A DNA stretch of 64,000 nucleotides from Hyaloscypha bicolor E (GCF_002865645.1 NW_020194638.1:1357974-1421973); one strand, 5' to 3'. Counted from the stretch's first letter, positions 1-12,666 are shown. Program-made: numbers and translations. Notes: generated by a model from the letters alone, not told the origin.

Positions 1-836
1 GCCGAGATGCATCGCCGATCACTGCCGAATCCGCCACCTCCAAGCAGCGACACCTCCAAATCCTTCCCCATTTCCCCATGGCACATCAACGCTAATCGAC
101 CATGCTTGCCCATTTTTATCCCAGCTGGGCCAACTTCGAGAAAGTCCAGAACTCACGCCGCCACCGCAGCCTTCTATTCGTCACCTCTAATATCTGGCGT
201 CACAGCGTTTATCGGCACCGCGGAGAGATGCCCCTCTTTGTTCTACACGTTGCGTTATTTACTCAACATTCAAGTTGACCGGTATCAGAAATAACCATCT
301 GCATTTGAGACTGCCAGAGAATTCTCGAAGTATGATAATGCACCGGGACTTTATACACTTTTTCTGAATTTCGATGTCATGGAATCGTTGATCTGAGAAA
401 CCCCTCATTAGATTTTTTTGGATTGTGAGCTGCCGATCGATCGTCACCCGGACCAAACTTCCCAATCCTATCATCTGAGGCCCCTCAGCTCTCCAAGTGG
501 TACTTGCCAATGCCCATCCGACTAAATTCTAAATGGTGTTACTGGAGAGCCTCACAGCAGCTCGGGGGCAGCCATGCAAACACCTGCTCTATTCTGGTAA
601 GGCGCTGACGTTGTGCGTTCTGGCATGTGGCCTCAGCAGCACGATGACGCCGGTTTTCTGTGCCGTTGTGCGAGATCACGATGAGAAATCAGATAACGCG
701 GGGCAAACGTAATCTTTACTTGCAGCATTCCTCTGGCTACATCAATCTCATTTTATTTTGTCTTGCGTACTGAATTTAGGTAGTTTCTATCTTTCTACTA
801 TACAATTTATATTAGGTCTATACTTTCCCCTTCGCA
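1..836. other. intergenic, no gene recognised
   Basis: No convincing coding sequence. A 95-codon open frame near the left edge has no recognisable motif and unremarkable composition. The last 100 bp or so, AT-rich with pyrimidine tracts, is probably the promoter and 5' leader of the aquaporin gene that starts at 837. Confidence 0.5.
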
Positions 837-2442
837 ATGTCTTCAGACAATACAGCATACTCGCCTGATACGAGCCCCAAGACACGGGACTGGGCCAAGA
901 TAAATCACGACGAGAAAGGCCAATATGGCACAGGGCCAAGTCTTAAGGATCCAAACGATCCTATTCAGAACTCGGAGAGAGCAAATGAAAATCACCAGGA
1001 GAAAGCTGCAAATGCAGTTGGTCCAGGCCCCTCCATCCGAAGACCTTCCAACAACTCACCCAAATACGAACATGTCGAACACCGAGAGGATGCTCAAAGT
1101 CCGGTTCCACAAAATTACCACCTCGCGCATGCCCCCACTGCTCAGACGGATAACACAATGGTTGGCTCAACAAAGACCCATGAAGAACTAGAGCACAGCA
1201 GCGTCCTCTCGTCGATACGGACAAAGATTGGTTTAGAGGCAGAGCCGCCAATCCTCGAAGGCCATGATGTCCACCATCAGTACGTGGCATTCTAAGCCCA
1301 AATCTCCTCTTTCCAATATGCCACGAGGTGTTTCTCCTCTCTAGAGATGTGTTTAGAGCAAAAACGTCGTGAAACACTACGCCAACCCCCAAATTCCTGC
1401 CTAATAAAGCAAAACTGACTCCGAGATCGTCTAGCCTGACATGGAGCTCTGTGAGGGTGATATTCCGAGAACCGTTTGCCGAATTCTTTGGGGTTTTCAT
1501 CATGATCCTGTTTGGTAACGGCAGTGTGGCACAGGTGTTGCTCAGTGGTGGAGAGAAAACAGCCCCTGGCATGAATGGCTTCGGTTCATACCAGAGCATT
1601 TCTTGGGGGTAAGTCATCACTTATCATTTACTTCCACCCTGTTTCTAACGTCTGCGTAGGTGGGGTCTTGGGGTTATGCTAGGAATATACGTTGCTGGAG
1701 ACTCAGGTGGTTTCTTGAACCCAGCAGTAACCTTCTGCTTCTGCCTCTTCCGAAAACTTCCCTGGAAACGCTTCCCAATCTATTTCCTCGCTCAACTCTT
1801 AGGTGGTTTCGCCGGATCAGGAGTCGTATACGCAAATTACCTCAACGCAATCAACCAAGTCGAGGGCCATGGGATTCGCACCGTACCGCCTTCACTAACA
1901 GCTACAGCTGGCATCTTCTGCACATATCCACAAGCATTTTTGACAAAAGCGAGTCAGTTCTTCAGCGAGTTTATTGCAAGCACGATTTTGATGTTTGTTA
2001 TCTTTGCGCTGAAGGACGATTCGAACCCAGGAGCTATGGGAAAGTCTGGCGCAGGAATGTTGTTCCCACTTGCGTTGTTTTTCCTGATTTTTGGACTGGG
2101 GGCTTGCTTTGGGTACGTTTTACTTCACCTCTCTGCTGCACATCACTAACGCAGGTCTGCAGATGGGAGACCGGCTACGCAATCAACCTGGCCCGAGACT
2201 TCGGACCACGTCTAATGAGTTATATTGTAGGCTACGGTCACAAAGTTTGGAGTGCAGGGGGATACTATTTCTGGATTCCTATGGTTGCCCCCTTCCTCGG
2301 CTGCTCGTTCGGTGCCTTCCTTTACGATTTCTTCATCTACACGGGCCCTGAAAGTCCAGTCAATACCCCATGGCTGGGTTTGAAGGATCTGTTCACCCAG
2401 CCTTGGAGGAGCAAGAAGCAGCCGGAGACATATGAGGTCTAA
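837..2442 (+). CDS. aquaglyceroporin (MIP family), four exons
   Basis: Membrane channel for water, glycerol or similar small solutes. Exons by splice consensus and phase: 837-1279, 1435-1608, 1660-2112, 2163-2442, giving 449 aa. A hydrophilic N-terminal tail of about 148 residues precedes the six-helix MIP core, which opens with the WSSVR segment usual in fungal members. The first pore motif is canonical (FLNPA, N226-P227-A228). The second is N365-L366-A367 followed by RDFGPR, a variant in which Pro is replaced by Leu, as known for Fps1-type fungal glyceroporins. The C-terminal tail is about 30 residues and ends at TAA 2440-2442. Family assignment is strong. Substrate (glycerol, water, polyols or metalloids) cannot be read from the sequence. 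The long N-tail may be regulatory, by analogy with Fps1 (inference). Confidence 0.92.
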
Positions 2443-3740
2443 AATTTCGGATGACGGATGTGATGATTTAGAAAATCGCAGGACCTCGCAAGGGAAGGTC
2501 TGTACGAGTATGGATACTGTGTGTACAATATCAATGACTGGGGAGGAGTTTCGGCGTCTATAAGTGGTCCCAGTCATCGAGGGGAGGAACTCGAGCCAGA
2601 TTGCTCAGTCAGGGACCCAGCCCCATCAATCCAAAAGCGTTTCTTCTTTCTACATCTTTCCATCAATTTCAATACCGTACGTTTGGCGGCGAGTGCCGTC
2701 TTCCCATCTCAGATCTTAGACCGAACAGATATCCCGACCCGACGTCGTGGCTGCTAGCCTCTAGGCTCAATTCTCAAATGAAACGCAGGTGAGCGTTACA
2801 TGTGCATACGAGCTTAGCTGGATTAAGCCTCCAGTCATCCAATTTAAATCCAGTTCCGAGAGCGTTGCCCGTTTCGGGATATTTCTTAATTCTCTTTGTT
2901 GGTTTCTACGTCAGAGGGCTTGTTATGGACGAATGAGGGACGGATATTAGGGAGAGATTCTGAGTACAGCACATAGGTACTTAATTGTGGGGCTGCAGTT
3001 CTTGTGGGGAAGTGGCTGGGGAAACAGGAGAGTGGGTACAGCTACTTGCTTACTTTCAGGGCCTTGGACGATCTTAGTAGAAACTAAGGAGCCGCAAAGA
3101 TCGAGATGATTGAACTTTGGAGCTTTTTGAACTCCCAGCTACTTGCAAGGGAACCGTAAGCTCAAGGATCCGGTTTCTGTGGTCTTGATTCCAAGCCATT
3201 GATTGGCCTTTAGGTCCACAACCCACTCGATTCCGAGGATTTGTAGCTGTCCAAATCTTCGCGTCACATCAATTTTCTTGTTCTTTGTGGAATTGATGTC
3301 TCCCATTTCGTCTCTCCATCCCAGCTCCTCACGCATCGGAAGTATCTTCTTGCTGAGTCTTTCGTGAGCAAGGATGAGAACAAGCACTTGCGCCCTTCAG
3401 AAGAAACTCCGTCGAAAGAATTGAGACGAGACGCTGCCAACATTCAGATGAATTCAACACCAACAGCGAAATCAATCCCATCCGGCGACGTTATATTCAA
3501 ACAACCCTTCCCATCCCCTCCCGACCCACGAGGTGACTCTCCGAGGCGGCAAGTCACACTCTCGAAAACCACCTCATCACCACACGGCAAACGGAAAACG
3601 GCAAAACCTCTCACCTGAACCTTTCACCTCGAATTCATTCCCATATTCCGCACCACCAGTGGGTGTCGGAATTTGCGACGCACTGGCTAGGCGCATCGAC
3701 AAAAGTCACTCTCTTTATAATATTATAAGTACGTAGTATT
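2443..3740. other. intergenic, no gene recognised
   Basis: About 1.3 kb of ordinary composition after the aquaporin gene. There are only short unsupported open frames, for example one of 84 codons from 3364 rich in Lys, Pro and Ser. The right end grades into the AT-rich island. Confidence 0.5.
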
Positions 3741-6700
3741 CTTCTGATACCTTCTCAAATTAGTGGTCGAGCAGTTTCATAAATACTATAGCCTTAATAA
3801 TTCCTTGAATAATTACAAGAAATCCAAAGTCTATTTAATGAAAATAAATTAATAAGTAAAGTTCTATAACAAGTTTAAGATCTCGGTTCAGATTATACTT
3901 TATAATTTTTCAAATTCTGCGAGTTTCGTTGATTTTTGGTCAGGCTTCCTCGCCAAAAAGCCTGGGCAGTACGGTTCCGCTGCGGCCAGGGACGACTTTC
4001 GTAAAGCGAATTTTCTCATCAGTTTAATCTGAAATAATTTACCACGAAAAATAATAAAACTTAATTCCTCTTTAGGATTCCTAAAGCACCCTTTTTGAGC
4101 TAATTAAATAAAGTTTTCTTTAATTCCTATAAGTATTTAGCCAGGTGAAATGGATTAGCAATGTGAGGCTTTGTGATGTTCTTGACTTTTCGCGAAAGTC
4201 GTCCCTGGCCGCATCGGAACGGATAGCGCCCTGAAAAGCCAGCGTGATAGCTAATTTGGCGCCACGCACTCTCAGTTGTTCGCATGCTCTTTCAGACTCG
4301 CTTGATTTTGTAAACTTACTTTAATAACTTCTAAACCACGCAATTAAATAGAGTCAAATTTTATATGGTTATAGTAACTATATAGATCTTATGTATTCCT
4401 GGTTCTCTTATAGTTTAAATTTATAGTTCAGAAGTTACATATAAATTAGTAAAAAGTAATAATTTTCACGTGTTTTTGCTAGGTATATGCAAACCCTATT
4501 AAAAATCATTTAAAATCCGGTTTTCTAGCCTTTAATATACTACCTCTCTATATAAATGACTCCACACCTAATAGAAGCTTATTTATATATCGAAGTAACT
4601 TTTTTTTAGATTCGGCAGAGTTTAAATTAAAGGATAGTAGATTAAACGTTAGAAAACCGCATTATTAAGCGTTTTTGGGCGTTTTTGAGGGGCTGCAGGC
4701 ATTGCGAGCGCAAGAATACTAAAAATTAAAGAAATCTCGATTTCTTAATAACTTAATATCCACGCATTTATAACTTATAAGACTTAAGGTATAGAGTAAT
4801 TAGAATATGTGCTTTTGCTTTTGAAAGTCGGATTTATACTTAAATACGTTATTATTTAGTAATTAAAGTAAGGAGAGTAAAGCATTTATAGAGGATTAGA
4901 TATAAACGGCACTGATTGATACTAGTTTTTCACGGCACTATAACTCCCTAAAGTACTAGGAATAGTAAACTTTATACTTTATATACTTTACGTAAAGTAG
5001 TCATACTTTATGTTATAAAACATAGTAAATCTCGTATAAAGTAAGTATAAATAGGATATAATTCGTATATAAAGAAGAGTATAATTCAGGATACGTGATC
5101 CTAATAATTATTTCTAAATACCTGAAACTCTAGGTCCTAAATGCCCTGAAAATTGGTACTAATATCTTCTTAAAACTCCTATAAGCCCTAAAGTATATCC
5201 TGAATCTCTGGAATAGCTTTAATTATAGTATTAGCCCGCCTCTACTTCCTTATAATTAGTTTAATTAATATAAATTTGTCTATTTTAAAGTCTTCCGGAA
5301 ATATTATTTAAAGTATTATAAAATCGTCTTTCAAATCAAGTTTCTATATCTTAATAGTATCCGGATTAAGTAAATTATTTACTTTAATTCTCTCTAGTTA
5401 CTTTACTTTTACCTTTGCTTTTCTATTTATATATATATTATTATAATTAGTATATAAAGATTAAGAATTAATATAAATAAAGATAAGTTTATTAAGCTTA
5501 GAAAGAGAAAAATGATTTCGTAATTTTATATAGAGAATATTTATAACTAAAAAGGCTTATTTGGATATTACTAAATTTATAGTAGTATTAATAATTTAAA
5601 GAGCTAGCTATATAAGTATTTTATTTCTAGATATCTATAAAATATTAGTAAAAATCGAGAATATTAGAATATATTTATAGTAAGATTTTAAAAGAGTTTA
5701 GAATTATTTATATATACCTAATATTTCTTTATTAAATAGAAGCCTAGTTCTATTAATATATACTTAAAAAAAGTAATTAAAATATCTGCTTTATTATAAG
5801 AGAATATATAATTTATAACTTGCTTTTAATTAGTTTTATTAAATTAGCTTTATTAGTACTAGTTACTTGAATTAAGAATATATATTAAAAGATAAATGTC
5901 CTAAACCTGCCTTTTAAGCCTAAACTCAAAGTTATATTTCCTAATTTGCTCTAAATATGCCCTTATATTCTCTATAAAAGCAAACTTTATAGGATTACTA
6001 AATTATAGAAAATATATATATAAATTAATCTATTATTAGTATATATAATAGAGGTTTATATAAGTTAATTCTAATGCCTTTTACTAATTATATATAGGCT
6101 CTAGTAGCCTTTTTATTTCTTATAACTTATATTAAAAGTTCTTACTTATTATAAGCTATAGGAATTTTAAAGATATATTAATTTAAGAGTCTTTTATATA
6201 TATTTTTAGATAGGATTTATTTTTTAAAATAGATTTAATAGAATAGTATTAGAAAGTAATATTAGAGGTAAAAATTACTTGAATTAGGAAGCTTATTTAA
6301 GTACTCTATTATATTTTTATTACTAGTAGTAAAGTAATCTCTTTACTAATACTATTAAGCTACTTTTAATATAAGATACTAAGTTATAAGGTCTTTTTCT
6401 TACTAAACTAAGTAATAATTAATTAAAAATCAAGCTAGAAATCATGAATTTCTAATATAATCTTGATTTCCTTAATTACTTTAGGATTAATTATATCTCT
6501 AATAATAAGCTATTAGCTATAAGAATTATATCTAATATTAAATATATAAGCTAGCTCTAAAAGCTTAGTAAATTACTTCTAAATTCTTTATATTATAGGG
6601 TATATATCTAAATAGAAAGTAAATAATTAATTAAGATCTTTTTATATAAATTTAAGGGCTTTCTTTTTATAATCCAGAACTATATTTTCTACTAAAGTAT

Positions 6701-7450
6701 TTTTATTTTCTAAGCTCTTATTACTTTAATTATATAATATATCTTTATAAATAATAGAAATATTCTCGATTTAATATCCTTTAATATTTATAGATTTATT
6801 AGAAACTATACTAAGAAATAGGGAGAAATTAAAAATATTTAAGATATTACTCTTAATTTTAGTATAGTACTAATCGAGAATTATATTTATAATTATATAT
6901 TATTTAGGTATTTTAAAGCTTATTATAGTAAAAAAAGCTTCCTATTTAGGTATATTAAATATTAAAAAGGCTATATAAGAAGTAAATATAGCTATTTTAA
7001 AGAGGGTATTTAGTATATCTTGTTTTTTCTTATTTAGTTAAGAGGAAAATATAAGCTTTATCTAAAGTAGTTCCCTTAGTATTAATAGCCCTGCTATTCT
7101 AGTTTTCTCTATTTAATCCTAATTAACTAAAAATTATTAATATTACTTATATTACTTGAGATACTTGCCTATTATAGTAGTATTTCATATTTACTTAAAT
7201 AGCTTCTTCTTATTTTTGCAGAATCGGTAATAGGTATAGTCAGAGACTATTCCGTTTTAACTAGCTAGAATTTTATTAAAGGCTTTATAGATCTCTACCT
7301 TCTTTTGAATACTTTACTAATTATTAGCTAGTATATTAGCTCGTTAAATGGTAATTAATTTCCTGGTAGTAAGAGTATTAATAATAGAGAGTTTCTTAGC
7401 TATAAAGATTTAAACTTACTACCGGAGCATACCGCTTCCGAATTAGGTAT
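3740..7450. repeat. AT-rich, RIP-like eroded island (dead transposon remains)
   Basis: About 3.7 kb made almost entirely of A and T, dense in TATA, TTAT and ATAT words and nearly free of CpG. No open frame reaches 60 codons on either strand, while the flanks have normal composition. This is the signature expected of repeat-induced point mutation of a former transposon in Pezizomycotina. The element family cannot be named from what remains. Less eroded patches survive at about 3961-4235 (an inverted repeat listed separately), 4670-4710 and from 7440 on, where GGGGCTGTAAT occurs twice. Confidence 0.75.
3961..4235. repeat. inverted repeat inside the AT-rich island
   Basis: The arm at about 3970-4010 (core GCGGCCAGGGACGACTTTCG) is repeated in inverse orientation at 4187-4222, nearly base for base, with weaker similarity continuing outward on both sides. 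The roughly 170 bp between them is AT-rich. The layout fits a MITE or a foldback fragment. The arms kept their GC-rich sequence while the centre was eroded. No clear target duplication seen. Confidence 0.65.
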
Positions 7451-8418
7451 AGTATATTCCGTATCGGGCTAGTGCGTCACATAACTGTAATATAACGTGT
7501 AAAGTACTTAGGGGCTGTAATTACACACTTTACGTAACGTGCTGGGGCTGTAATATAAAGTACCATCCCTACAAAGCACACTCATATCGAACACCAAGCA
7601 TCGGCGAAATACACTCCCTATATTCCGCATCTAATCTCCGACTTCTAATTCCCAAATTGCCCCCCCATTATTGGATTAGCGCATCAGTGACGCAGGAACT
7701 TATTCCCAAGCCCTGCAAAACCTTCTCAACCCGTCTCATCGTCACACCTCACGACTCCGCTCGTTTATATCCCCTAAACGACAATTTAGAGCACTCGTCT
7801 GATTGGTCGGTTAAAGAACAAAACAATAACTCGTAACATAATTATATGCAGGTACCGCAAGACCCGCATAGTAATTGACGCCCTGGGAGACCATGCTCTC
7901 GATTGATGCACTAAAGACGAAACCTCTGGGGAAGGGAAGGAGTGCAGCGATTGGCTGGGATGAGTAGGTAGAAACAAGAACCATAGAGAAGGCAATCAAA
8001 GAGCGATACTCAGAGTTCGGGATATGAAGTCGGCGGTGACGAAGGACAGGGATTGAAGAGGGACTGTACAACGTACATGGCTGTGTCACCGGCTTACCCC
8101 TACGAATAATAAGTTGGGGTGTATAGATGGAGGCGGAGGTAGGCGGTCCAGCGGCATCCCCACCCAGCCCGGGGCATGGACCATCACACACACACACACA
8201 CATATATATAGAAAACTGCGCTCTGCTGTTGCCAACTTTCTTCCCTATCCTTCTCAATCGATTGTTCCTTAAAACAGGCAAACCCACATTCGTTTTTCCA
8301 AGAAACCCACTTTCGTTACCGCTGCAACTCTCACTCGATACCCAATCCTCAACCTATCCCCTTCCTTAAAGAACTTCAGAAAGGATATAAAGAGAAAGAA
8401 GGAGGTCACTCGTTCAAA
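7451..8418. other. intergenic with CA/TA microsatellite
   Basis: No gene recognised. A simple repeat of CA units followed by TA units lies at about 8185-8210. The last 150 bp, rich in C/T tracts, is probably the promoter and leader of the wall-protein gene at 8419. Confidence 0.5.
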
Positions 8419-8994
8419 ATGCGCACCTCCCTCGCCCTCCTCGCCAGCGCCCTGCTCGCCGCCCCCTCTGTCCTCGCCCTCCCCGAGAAAGAATGGTGGC
8501 CCACATTCACCAACCCCTGGGGCTACCCGCACCACACGTCGGGGCCCCCGACGTCCGACTACAGCACCCCAACCCCGTCCTCGACGCCGACCCCATCATC
8601 AAGCACGACGTCCTGCTCCAGCTCCAGTGAGGAGACGACCTCCTCCTCGACTCCCTATGAATCCCCGACTCCCTATGAAACCTGGCCGACCACCACCTCC
8701 TCGACTACGTCCTCCCCGGGTGGACATGTAGGGAGCTCGTACCCGAGCTACCCTGTTCCTACCTCGATGACCAGCTCCGGAGAGGGGTATGTTTTGACTT
8801 CGACTTCGACTCCTCCTCCGAGTTATCCGATTACGACGTCGAGTAGTACCGTGGCGACTTACGCAGGGCAGAATACGACGACGTCGGTTGCGAAGCCGAC
8901 GTACACGGTGCCGGTTGGCGGGGCAGCTCAGAAGCAGTTCAGCTTCAGTGCGGTTATGGTTGGTGCTGTTGGTGTTTTGTTTGCGATGTTGTAG
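8419..8994 (+). CDS. small Ser/Thr-rich GPI-type cell-wall protein
   Basis: Single exon, 191 aa. The N-terminus is a signal peptide (MRTSLALLASALLAA, likely cut after the Ala-Leu-Ala stretch near residue 20). Next comes a mature part that begins LPEKEWWPTF and then consists mainly of Ser, Thr and Pro runs, a likely heavily O-mannosylated stalk. The C-terminus is a hydrophobic segment (SAVMVGAVGVLFAML) that stops at the last codon, as in GPI-anchor signals; the Gly-Gly-Ala-Ala just before the tail could hold the omega site. The expected location is plasma membrane or cell wall. No enzymatic domain is visible. The high GC of the first 300 bases and the low-complexity sequence are typical of this class. 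Confidence 0.8.
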   Translation: MRTSLALLASALLAAPSVLALPEKEWWPTFTNPWGYPHHTSGPPTSDYSTPTPSSTPTPSSSTTSCSSSSEETTSSSTPYESPTPYETWPTTTSSTTSSPGGHVGSSYPSYPVPTSMTSSGEGYVLTSTSTPPPSYPITTSSSTVATYAGQNTTTSVAKPTYTVPVGGAAQKQFSFSAVMVGAVGVLFAML

Positions 8995-9377
8995 ATGCGA
9001 GGTGAGGATAGGGGAAGGGGAAAGAGAGAAGTAGGTAGAAAGGGGCCAGAGGGGAGAGGGGTGTGTGTTAATGTTGTTGGTTATGACTGAGGTGAAATTG
9101 ATGAGTGCGGAAAATGGTGGAAATATGTTTTTTCGTTTGGATTGTGAGACGCCGACTAGGAGCCTTAGGTAGTAATGTGGAAGATGATAATGAAAACCGC
9201 GACCTGAAACCCAGTCTTGGTCTGATGATAAAAGTGAGAAAAAAATTGTGAGGTGGTTGTCCATCAAATTGATCCCACTATTCTATTTGTCTCATGCTCT
9301 TGAAGGTGCTCGCTTAAGAAGCATTCCTCTCAGCTGATACCGCACATGGTTCGAGAGCGTGTGCGGAGGCGTCTCTA
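8995..9377. other. intergenic between convergent genes
   Basis: Presumed 3' regions of the wall-protein gene (+) and the aldo-keto reductase gene (-). Purine-rich on the plus strand. No gene seen. Confidence 0.5.
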
Positions 9378-10479
9378 TTATGACTTGTCTGGGAATCCGA
9401 AATCAACTCCGAAGGCAGGATAGACGTATCTTGTGAGCTTCCCCTGTTTCGTCAATTCAGCCGTATAGTCATCCAGGATCTTCATGTCGCCCTCGTCCAG
9501 CTTCACAATCTGCATGTTGGCCTTTATCCTTTCAGGGGTGATGGATTTGGAAAGCACAGAGTTGCCTCGAGCAACTGTCCCATTGTCGTCAGCAAAATGG
9601 ACACATGAATATTCAACCCGGTGAGAACTCACTGTGATAGCTTAACAACACACACGCAGGTGTGACTCCCTTATTCTCAGCAACTTTGATGACTGCTGGC
9701 TCCTTCATCATTGGGCTGCCAGTGCTTCCAAGTGGGCTGTATGCGGTGACATGGATCCCTTTCTCATGGCAGAAATCCACAATTTCTTGCTGTGGTAGAG
9801 AGGGGTGGTTCTCAATCTGATTGACGGCAGGGACGGTCGTTGCTTCGGGCAGAAGCTGCTTCAGGTATCGCAAGGAATAATTCGCAACTCCGATAGCCTT
9901 GACCTTGCCTGTGGCCAGCAATTTCTCCATCGACTTCCATGTCTGTATGTGCGAATGCTCTCTGATCAGATCGCGCGACCCGTCCACCAGCTTAGGGAAC
10001 CTCTCGTCGTTTCCTGATGATTAATCGTTAGTGCATGCGATCTACGGAGCTGAGGAGGAGAAGAGTGGGGTCCAGTCCTCACCGAATGGATTCATGGCCA
10101 CAGGCCAATGCATCAGATACAGATCCACATAGTCCAATCCCAGGCTCTTCAAGCTCTTATCGAGATTTTCCTCCACTCGGGAGTGGTAAGTACACCACAA
10201 CTTGGTGGTGACGAAGATGTCCTCGCGCTTGATGCCGCTGTCGAATGCTTCCTTGAGCCCCTCTCCCACCTCGTCTTCGTTTCCGTAACAGTACGCTGCC
10301 ACCATCAGCTGGGAGTCTCAAGAGGGCCACGATCACGTACCGCAATCAATATGTGTGTATCCAACTGATAAGGCGTACGCAACTGCTTTCTTCGTCTCTC
10401 CCTTCGGTGACTGCCATGTCCCAAACCCTAAGGCAGGGATCTCTGCGCCTGTGTTAAGCTTGAAGTGGGTTGCTGCCAT
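9378..10479 (-). CDS. aldo-keto reductase, four exons
   Basis: NAD(P)H-dependent reductase of aldehydes or ketones, (alpha/beta)8 barrel, cytosolic. Exons in coding order: 10479-10341, 10295-10083, 10013-9633, 9574-9378, giving 309 aa, the usual family length. The catalytic tetrad is visible after splicing: D45 and Y50 in IDCAYCYGNE, K78 in VTTKLW and H109 in YLMHWP. The C-terminal cofactor region SKSITPERI is also present. The start is the Met of MAATHFKLN, which lines up with the family's short N-terminal strand. All four exons keep phase and no lesion is seen. Closest in style to fungal glycerol, xylose or 2-methylbutyraldehyde-type reductases; the exact substrate is unknown. Confidence 0.92.
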
Positions 10480-11219
10480 GATTGAGAAGGTCAAGAGCTT
10501 GAGTGAGAAAAGTGGAAAGAAGGAGATATGCCCAAACCTTATATACCATTGGGATTTGCACGCAGAAATACTCCATCCGCGATGATGCAGGATGTTGTTG
10601 AATGGGGAAAGCTGGCCTGCAAAACCCGGTCGCGCTGTCGGGGTAATTTTCCCGAAGCAGAGCAACGTTCGGCGGAGGAGTGGGGTGAGGAGGCTGGTGA
10701 GGGCACCAATGAAAGACACGGCTTGGTTTAGTTCAGGCGCGGCCCCTGCTGCGATCAGAGCCTTCAAATGTGAACGACTGGGACGGGGAAACTATATAAG
10801 AGATCATTAATGGAGAAGTATAGGATCCGTTTTCTCAGCCGAAGAGTCTTAAATTGCCAGCGGAGTGATTTTCGCAACTTAAGGTACAAAGTTGATAGGG
10901 GTAGACAGAAGTCACCACCTTCACCGACTTAAACCCTATAAATTAAGCGAGCGATGTTCAAATTTAGCGGCCGAATGCCTGAAAAACGTGGATGTGCCCC
11001 TGAAGCGATAGGTCGTGTGCCAGTATCAGTTCACCTCATCAAAAAGAATTTCTCCCCATCATCAAGATCAACCGTCAACCGCCACGCCTTCTGCGTGGTT
11101 CATATCTCACCGGCGATGACAATAAACGAAGGAGAACCGCAGAAGATGGAACCGCCTCTAACAAAGCCGGTCCGAGCCTAGAAATGAAGCCCATAAGTTC
11201 TGTGCTTCCAAGTCAAAGA
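10480..11219. other. intergenic, no gene recognised
   Basis: Upstream region of the aldo-keto reductase. Short open frames on both strands lack family features. Nothing specific seen. Confidence 0.45.
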
Positions 11220-11797
11220 TGGCCGTTTCGTGTTGGGCATTTCAGTATATCAAAGATGGGTCCGCTCAGGTCCCAGAGGCCAGTTATCTTCCAATGCCGG
11301 CTGCAAACGCCGAAGGTAGTGCCAGTGAGAAGAACCAGGCCGAACTCCCAGAAGATGTTCACACCTTGACCGACAATGTTGAAGAAGCAGAAGCCTACGG
11401 GCTATTTGAATACTGCCCTTCTCCACGAAGAAATGCAGACAACTCGTCAAAAGAAAAGCCCGGATTTCAGAATGGCATGTTACGGAGGATGAGATATTAG
11501 CGGTGTTGAAATAGAGGAGCAACTTGAACAAGGGATGAAGACTGCACTCTTGGTAAGAATAGAAGATCAATTTTATATCATCTTCAGCCATTTACTGACA
11601 ACAGCATCTTGAAGAAAACATCAGTCACCCTCAAGAATTATTTAGGAAAATGGCGTGAAGGTGGAGGAGCTCAAGTCGAATCTCAGGAGGAAGATGATGG
11701 AAGAGCGGCTAGCCAAGTACGGAACTCCAGCTTTGCGGACGAGGTCGCTGATAGAGAAATCGACAAAGAACTAAACAGTCTTGATGATAGTTCCTAG
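11220..11797 (+). pseudogene. relic of an unidentified fungal gene
   Basis: Coding-like sequence survives in several frames that cannot be joined cleanly. A frame from 11219 reads MAVSCWAFQY and is open to 11500. A piece near 11480 reads EWHVTEDEILAVLK, then a stop. Another frame at about 11505-11605 reads EEQLEQGMKTALLVRIEDQF. A third at about 11605-11775 contains LEENISHPQELFRK and then, after a frame change, MMEERLAKYGTPALRTRSL. The charged helical character and amphipathic pattern suggest an old protein-coding gene now broken by frameshifts. I do not recognise the family. A heavily spliced intact gene is possible but less likely, because splice sites with matching phase are not evident. 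Confidence 0.4.
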
Positions 11798-12666
11798 AAA
11801 GCTTTCTAGTCCGCTCAAGCGACGCAGTAGGTCTCTCACCCGATAGATGCCGACCCGATGGATGCCGTGCACCTGGTGGGCGCGCCTCGATTTCGGTTTC
11901 TACCGTATGTAAGCCCGATCCAGACCTACATCTGGAATTTTCACCGACCCACCCAGCTCGGACCCTGCGTGATATTGTTTGTAAACTTCACTAGCTGGCG
12001 ATCGGGCCAGATCAGGGGAAACCACGTTGGGCAACCTTCGAACCAGGGAATGCACTAGTCATGTTCACATGCGCCAGGAAGCCCATGATTATTTGCGCAG
12101 GAGTATTCCATACAAGCACCGCATACTGTATTGTCTTTGCTTCTGGAAATAAAGATTGATGATAACATCTTTTCATTGTCCACATTATTCACCGTCCTCG
12201 TGGGTTCAGGGGTTCTCCTCGTGGCAGTCCCACTACCTGGAATCCGTTTCTTTAGGGCGACAATGCAATGATTCCGAGTGGACCGAGTGGCCTCGTAGCA
12301 GACACGCTATATGGATCGGGGTTGACAAGTGCCAACTAAAAGTCTGCTAGTGCTTCAGATGCCCCTCAAGCCGTCTTCTTCGCAACGCCTCATGCGGGAC
12401 TCAGCACAAATCTCGAGCTAAAGGCAAGACATCCCAGCCATGCTGGCTCCAATTCATGCACTTGGTGACATAGTCCAGAGAATGGGACCACCGACGGGAA
12501 GGGTGACAATCTTGTGGCAGGAGACCGTCAGTAATAGCTTGTTTTCCAGCGCCCTTCGACAGATCTTTCCGATCATATAGAAGCGATGCCCGTATTCTTT
12601 CTTTCCTTCTTTTGAAGTTTCCCCCTTTCGAGGCTCGCGAACCCAGATCCCCGCAGGGGTAGCATT
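11798..12666. other. intergenic, no gene recognised
   Basis: No supported gene. The last part is presumably the promoter of the membrane protein gene that starts at 12667. Confidence 0.45.

Noticed and set aside
3364..3618. 84-codon frame beginning MSKDENKHLRPSEE
   Set aside because: No signal, domain or supporting context, and it lies at the edge of the eroded island; cannot be told from chance.
8599..9267. 222-codon minus-strand frame rich in Arg and Ser opposite the wall-protein gene
   Set aside because: Shadow of the Ser/Thr/Pro-rich gene on the other strand; its Arg-rich composition is the complement of that low-complexity sequence, and no domain is present.
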